9,540 nt of DNA from Phormidesmis priestleyi (lineage in GTDB: Bacteria > Cyanobacteriota > Cyanobacteriia > Phormidesmidales > Phormidesmidaceae): positions 1,100-10,639 of the forward strand of contig QBMP01000146.1 in NCBI GenBank assembly GCA_003242115.1, written 5' to 3'. This document shows positions 7,078 to 9,540 of the stretch, piece by piece (the stretch's first letter is position 1; the number at the start of each line of letters is the position of its first letter). Under the pieces are notes generated by a model that was given only the letters and a program-made list of their open reading frames with translations, made no database searches and was not told the DNA's origin. Made by a program: the position numbers and the translations under genes.

Positions 7078-7625
7078 GGTTGTTTTCCTTCAATTGGCAT
7101 AACAGTAGGGCTAAAGGTGTGCTGCTGCGCTGCTAGTAACTGATATTGGTAAGTGCTCCAATAATGGTCAAAATGCCATTGCAATATCCGGCTCACGGTC
7201 TTTCCTGCATTGGCGCGTTCTACAAAGGTGGCAACTCTAAGCATGGCAGAATTTAAGGCGCTAGTTCTCAACCCGTTATAGCTACGTCTGTTTTCTTCAC
7301 CGCCAACATCAATAACCTGGGACAAAGGCGAGGGTTCAAACTCGGGTCTATTGCTTAGATACTCTGGAACGTCTTCCCACCGAGAACAGAGATCGAAGTA
7401 TTGCGAAAAGCTGCTTGCTTTGAAGCCGCGTGCTTGCGCGTCTGCCCAAGCCGCTGCTTGATAGTACTCACGATGCGCAAAACAGTAACTAGCAATTACT
7501 TGTGATAGTAAAGCTCGCTTATTCCAGCCAATTTCTTCTACGGCGACCATATAGCGCTCATTCCATACCGCCGCTGTCGCATAGATATAGCTCAGAGGAA
7601 CCTCTGTGTACACACACTTACCCAT
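7074..7625 (-). CDS. 183-aa hypothetical protein, coupled to the 107-aa gene
   Basis: A soluble-looking protein rich in aromatic residues and alanine, with no family that I recognise. The N-terminal half reads like packed helices (PLSYIYATAAVWNERYMVAV, SQVIASYCFAHREYYQAAAW). The second half contains ENRRSYNGLRTSALNSAML and a tryptophan/histidine-rich WHFDHYWSTYQYQLL. No signal peptide or membrane segment is evident. I chose the ATG at 7625 because AAAGGTAGG lies about 11 bases upstream; a GTG at 7646 in the same frame lies on that purine stretch and is less likely. It is the first gene of a two-gene operon with the 107-aa gene (ATGA overlap). The only promoter-region signals seen upstream are a perfect 8-bp inverted repeat at 7705-7725 and an adjoining TATGCAAT on the minus strand. 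Confidence 0.72.
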   Translation of the reverse strand: MGKCVYTEVPLSYIYATAAVWNERYMVAVEEIGWNKRALLSQVIASYCFAHREYYQAAAWADAQARGFKASSFSQYFDLCSRWEDVPEYLSNRPEFEPSPLSQVIDVGGEENRRSYNGLRTSALNSAMLRVATFVERANAGKTVSRILQWHFDHYWSTYQYQLLAAQQHTFSPTVMPIEGKQP

Positions 7626-7704
7626 GATTGACAACCTACCTTTCACGATATACGCCTGTGCTAATGTCTTTCAATTTTAGATATTAAAGAAATTAAATTG
7701 CATA

Positions 7705-7725
7705 AATAGCAACTTAATTGCTATT
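7705..7725. promoter_or_regulatory. Perfect inverted repeat, possible operator of the 183-aa/107-aa operon
   Basis: AATAGCAA (7705-7712) and TTGCTATT (7718-7725) are exact reverse complements around CTTAA. The site lies 80-100 nt upstream of the ATG at 7625. ATTGCATA at 7697-7704, reading TATGCAAT on the minus strand, abuts it. An AT-rich dyad without a T-run is more like a dimeric repressor site than a terminator. Confidence 0.4.
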
Positions 7726-7784
7726 ATCCGATCAAGTACTAAAAAATGGTCATGAATTATCAACTACATCAGCCTGATCTAAGC

Positions 7785-7808
7785 GCGATTCCCTTCAAAG
7801 GGAATCGC
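7785..7808. repeat. Perfect hairpin with 11-nt arms
   Basis: GCGATTCCCTT (7785-7795) and AAGGGAATCGC (7798-7808) are exact reverse complements separated by CA. In single strand this would be a 10-bp stem with a TCAA loop. Neither strand has a T-run after it, so it is not a standard terminator. The right-arm 11-mer recurs at 7931-7941, pointing to a small repeat family. Confidence 0.65.
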
Positions 7809-7820
7809 TCTATCGGGCAT

Positions 7821-7841
7821 GGCTACGCTAGCGCTGTAGCC
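7821..7841. repeat. Short inverted repeat GGCTAC...GTAGCC
   Basis: GGCTAC (7821-7826) and GTAGCC (7836-7841) flank GCTAGCGCT, which contains the palindromes GCTAGC and AGCGCT. It sits 13 nt from the hairpin at 7785-7808. The build is like other tiny palindromic repeats of cyanobacteria. No function is visible. Confidence 0.45.
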
Positions 7842-7912
7842 CACAACCGCATCGCCCTAAACCCAACGCACCCCAGCCCAGCAGAATCTACCGCCTGCAA
7901 CACAAGCTGAGC

Positions 7913-7930
7913 GCGTTGACGGAGCCTTCC
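7913..7930 (-). repeat. Divergent relative of the 25-nt inserted element
   Basis: On the minus strand this reads GGAAGGCTCCGTCAACGC, against GGAGAGGCTTCGCCAACGC at 5163-5181 on plus: two substitutions and one missing base. The match includes the CGC that at 5179-5181 belongs to the HIP1 target. It could be an older copy of the same element or a chance match. Confidence 0.35.
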
Positions 7931-7996
7931 AAGGGAATCGCGCCCAGAAATCCCCGCTATTCCTTTTGCAATGACGAAGGCAAGGCAGACATAGCG

Positions 7997-8422
7997 CTAG
8001 CGGATGACTTCAGCTAGCAGTTCGCGCATAAAGCTTTGGCTAGACTGCTTTGCTTTGGCTTCATTGGCCGCAATTAAAGCAATCCCTGCGCTGCGAATAG
8101 CGGATTCCGCGATCGCAGGCGTTCTCAATCCACTAATTAAATGATCGACGCAGCTTGCGACTGGCGAACCCAGCAATAGCAAGCAGCTCTCCTTTAGCCC
8201 AGCCCACTGTTCTCGGGTCGTGCCTTCGTAATCCTCAAGGAGCTTCTCAAATGCCTGAAGCAATTCTTTTTCATCCACTCCGAGACAAGCTTGCAGCAGC
8301 CCATTTTGTTCGTGTACTAGCATTTGCCGCGTCACATGAGCGATCGCCTCCTGGCTTTCTAGGGAGCCAACGTGCGCAAAGTATTCCTGCGGCGTGTTTG
8401 TGCGAGCGATAGATTGAGCCAT
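7997..8422 (-). CDS. 141-aa hypothetical protein, second gene of the pair
   Basis: A predicted all-helical soluble protein with no family that I recognise. Visible segments are a charged helix (ELLQAFEKLLEDYEG, with the preceding DEK), a hydrophobic run around SCLLLLGSPVASCVDHLISG and an alanine-rich helix (ALIAANEAKAKQ); it ends MRELLAEVIR. I chose the ATG at 8422, four bases after the TAA of the upstream gene, since an in-frame ATG at 8470 would overlap that gene by 44 bases without a better ribosome site. The close spacing implies translational coupling with the 121-aa gene. Two HIP1 sites fall inside it (8109 and 8340), so it has resided in a HIP1-rich genome for some time. Confidence 0.7.
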   Translation of the reverse strand: MAQSIARTNTPQEYFAHVGSLESQEAIAHVTRQMLVHEQNGLLQACLGVDEKELLQAFEKLLEDYEGTTREQWAGLKESCLLLLGSPVASCVDHLISGLRTPAIAESAIRSAGIALIAANEAKAKQSSQSFMRELLAEVIR

Positions 8423-8426
8423 ATCG

Positions 8427-8792
8427 TTACTCGGAGTAGGAGTCAGTCTCAGAAGCGGGTGTTGAACCATCTAAAGCACTCGCTTTTGTAGCCCAGATAT
8501 CCTCTTTGCCCAAAGCTCTAGCCCATTGAAAATCCTTTTCTGAATAAGGTGCTTTACGTTCGGCCTCAGCCAACAGTCTAAAGGCTTGCTCCCAGCTCAG
8601 CTCATGCCGGTTAGCAAAGTATTGAACCTTTTCGACGTGCCGCTTTCTCCAGCGAACGAAATGGCCTTCTATCAATTGACGTGTTAGCTCTCGCTTGCTT
8701 TGCTCGCTCAGACTGGCCATGACTTGAAACCAGTCAGCCGTCTCTTGCGAGACATCAATAGAAGATAGCGAGAGTCTGGGCATTTCAGTCAT
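8427..8792 (-). CDS. 121-aa hypothetical protein, first gene of the pair
   Basis: A predicted soluble, strongly charged helical protein. The middle part, LTRQLIEGHFVRWRKRHVEK (residues 36-55), is very basic and might bind nucleic acid or a partner. The segment after it (QYFANRHELSWEQAFRLLAE) is amphipathic, and the tail after DIWATKAS is Ser/Thr/acid-rich and probably disordered. No family is recognised. AGGAG at 8802-8806, nine bases before the ATG at 8792, fixes the start. The gene reads away from the plus-strand gene at 8968, and the 175-nt region between them carries the TATGCAAWAC repeats. The order small basic protein then second small protein, four nucleotides apart, resembles a toxin-antitoxin cassette, but nothing in the sequence identifies either role. 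Confidence 0.72.
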   Translation of the reverse strand: MTEMPRLSLSSIDVSQETADWFQVMASLSEQSKRELTRQLIEGHFVRWRKRHVEKVQYFANRHELSWEQAFRLLAEAERKAPYSEKDFQWARALGKEDIWATKASALDGSTPASETDSYSE

Positions 8793-8824
8793 TAGTTAAC
8801 GCTCCTGAATTTTATCTCATGTAG

Positions 8825-8901
8825 GTATTGCGCATATGCAAAACGGTGCTATCTTTTAAGTTAAGCACATATGCAATACAGGTAGTTTGTATATGCAATA
8901 C
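8825..8901. promoter_or_regulatory. Divergent promoter region with three TATGCAAWAC repeats (candidate operators)
   Basis: CATATGCAAAAC (8833-8844), CATATGCAATAC (8868-8879) and TATATGCAATAC (8890-8901) are direct repeats on the plus strand. The first is also the right half of a near-perfect dyad, GTATTGC (8825-8831) facing GCAAAAC around GCATAT. They fill the centre of the 175-nt gap between oppositely transcribed genes, where a shared regulator would bind. Start-to-start spacings are 35 and 22 bp. No sure -35/-10 pair could be assigned. Confidence 0.55.
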
Positions 8902-8967
8902 GAAAGCCCAGATGGATATAGCTATTGCTCCAGAGATTTTGCCTAGTCGCCAAAAGGAAAACCAGTT

Positions 8968-9309
8968 ATGTCATTCAACAGCCCATCTCCCGACCTAGAC
9001 GGCATCGCCCGCAACCTCAGCTACCTAGACCTCGCCTACGTCACGCCCGCCGAATCCGCTGCCTACGAGCATGAGCTAAGCGTGATTGCGTCCCTCAACG
9101 AGGCTCTAGAAACCGCCACCCTTGCCATACGCACCCCTGGCTCCTCTCCCCTCTGGTACCGCCTCTACCCAATGCTTTCCGATGCCGCCGCCCTCCTCAC
9201 AAGTCAGATCGCACCCTTGCTTGATCTCAACGCCGAACGCAGCTTTCCCATCACCGAACGCCCCGTAGAGCTTCCGCTTGTCCTCACTGCTCACGCATCC
9301 ACACACTGA
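8968..9309 (+). CDS. 113-aa hypothetical protein
   Basis: No family recognised. The N-terminus (PDLDGIARNLSYLDLAYVTP) leads into a helix-rich middle (AYEHELSVIASLNEALETATLAI), then a WYRLYPML segment and a proline-rich tail ending AHASTH. No signal peptide or membrane span is evident. The start is well supported by AAGGA at 8954-8958, nine bases before the ATG. It diverges from the 121-aa gene and shares the repeat-bearing promoter region. Codon third positions are strongly C-biased compared with the minus-strand genes, a visible change in composition beginning at this gene and continuing to the window's end. This could mean a different origin or a higher expression class. An overlapping antisense frame (9106-9354) is not supported. 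Confidence 0.7.
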   Translation: MSFNSPSPDLDGIARNLSYLDLAYVTPAESAAYEHELSVIASLNEALETATLAIRTPGSSPLWYRLYPMLSDAAALLTSQIAPLLDLNAERSFPITERPVELPLVLTAHASTH

Positions 9310-9379
9310 CCGCTTTTTATTTCCCGCTTTAGATCCACGGACACAGCTCGGCACGACCTACCGCCATCTCCCTCACGCC

Positions 9380-9540
9380 ATGAACCCAACCGCTATTCCC
9401 GCCACCCACCTCAGCGACAGCTACGCCAAAGTCACAGAAGTCGCCGCCGCCCTTAATCGGCACGAGCGCACCATTCGCGGCTACGTCCGCCTGCTGCGCG
9501 AAGACTTTGGCCACCCCGACTTTCTAGAAAAGCTCGACGG
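9380..9540 (+). CDS. N-terminal part of a putative helix-turn-helix protein (continues beyond window)
   Basis: Fifty-three codons are visible and the frame is open at the right edge. Residues about 16-40 (KVTEVAAALNRHERTIRGYVRLL) have the spacing of a helix-turn-helix: a helix starting TEVAAAL, a turn at NRHE, and a recognition-like helix RTIRGYVRLL. This suggests DNA binding, as in a regulator or a plasmid replication/partition protein; more cannot be said from a fragment. The ATG at 9380 has no purine-rich ribosome site (CTCCCTCACGCC precedes it), so the true start may differ; the frame stays open upstream for about 100 bases but offers only a weak TTG. It follows the 113-aa gene by 70 bases on the same strand with the same C-rich codon use, so the two may be co-transcribed. 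It is a candidate for the protein acting on the TATGCAAWAC repeats, purely from position. Confidence 0.55.
   Translation, partial: MNPTAIPATHLSDSYAKVTEVAAALNRHERTIRGYVRLLREDFGHPDFLEKLD

Larger units (their letters stand above)
7626..7996. other. 371-nt non-coding region with inverted repeats
   Basis: No supportable gene. The stretch near 7626-7740 is AT-rich and should hold the promoter of the 183-aa gene. The stretch 7780-7996 is GC-richer and full of short palindromes: a perfect hairpin at 7785-7808, an inverted repeat at 7821-7841, a copy of the hairpin's right arm at 7931-7941, and an 18-nt segment (7913-7930) resembling the 25-nt element inserted at 5154. It looks like a landing zone for small repeats downstream of the 141-aa gene. 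Confidence 0.6.

Noticed and set aside
7647..7674. TTGAAA - 16 bp - TATATC as promoter of the 183-aa gene (minus strand)
   Set aside because: The implied transcription start would fall on or just before the ribosome site, leaving almost no leader; not convincing enough to annotate.
7785..7808. Hairpin as a Rho-independent terminator
   Set aside because: Strong stem, but no T-run on either strand after it, and it lies about 190 nt beyond the nearest stop codon.
7752..7910. ATG-initiated plus-strand frame of 52 codons in the repeat-rich spacer
   Set aside because: It runs straight through the two palindromes, has no ribosome site and shows no protein-family features; likely chance.
9106..9354. 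Minus-strand frame of 82 codons opposite the 113-aa gene
   Set aside because: Glycine/lysine/cysteine-rich low-complexity product, no ribosome site, and the opposite strand has a well-supported start.
1..9540. CRISPR array, tRNA, rRNA or complete insertion sequence
   Set aside because: No regularly spaced repeats, cloverleaf-like sequence, rRNA core motif or transposase motif was seen.

Overview
The window looks like accessory DNA of a cyanobacterium. Eight intact copies of the HIP1 octamer GCGATCGC (337, 1379, 2380, 5714, 6492, 6821, 8109, 8340) and a ninth split by an insertion point that way. So do a XisI-type gene and small proteins of a kind common in filamentous and Leptolyngbya-like cyanobacteria. 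No rRNA, tRNA, CRISPR array, insertion sequence or convincing terminator is visible. Whether this is chromosome or plasmid cannot be told.

Layout. Almost everything up to 8792 is on the minus strand, so read it from high to low coordinates. At the right end, two plus-strand genes (8968-9309, and a partial HTH-type gene from 9380) are transcribed away from a minus-strand pair of unknown small genes (8792-8427 and 8422-7997). The intergenic region between them carries three copies of a TATGCAAWAC motif. Next comes a non-coding stretch (7626-7996) rich in inverted repeats. It is followed by a coupled pair of unknown genes (183 aa and 107 aa, ATGA overlap), then a coupled 82-aa protein and HNH endonuclease pair. 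A xisI gene with an amber stop at codon 18 follows, and then a second, damaged copy of the 107-aa gene lying just upstream of a zeta-toxin-like ATPase gene. The left half holds a large helicase/nuclease protein missing its first motor domain, directly abutted (TAAATG) by a UvrD-type helicase with a ParE/RelE-like N-terminus that runs off the left edge.

Decay and rearrangement are the main theme. (1) The zeta-like ATPase and the big helicase are joined out of frame near 4616-4636. The ATPase has lost its C-terminus, the helicase has lost its N-terminal DEAD/DEAH half, and two TACCGCAA direct repeats sit at the seam. (2) Comparing the two copies of the 107-aa family shows that one received a 25-nt insertion (5154-5178) exactly inside a HIP1 site. 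It brought its own stop codon and shortened the protein. The insert has two mini-hairpins and resembles the very small dispersed repeats described from cyanobacteria. (3) xisI is otherwise full length but has an in-frame TAG, and no xisH is beside it.

Working together: the two left-hand genes form an operon and resemble parts of helicase-based anti-phage systems (Druantia DruE-like protein plus a UvrD-like helicase), now damaged. The rest looks like a collection of toxin-antitoxin-like two-gene cassettes. The octamer TATGCAAT recurs upstream of several of them and may be a shared operator; that is inference.
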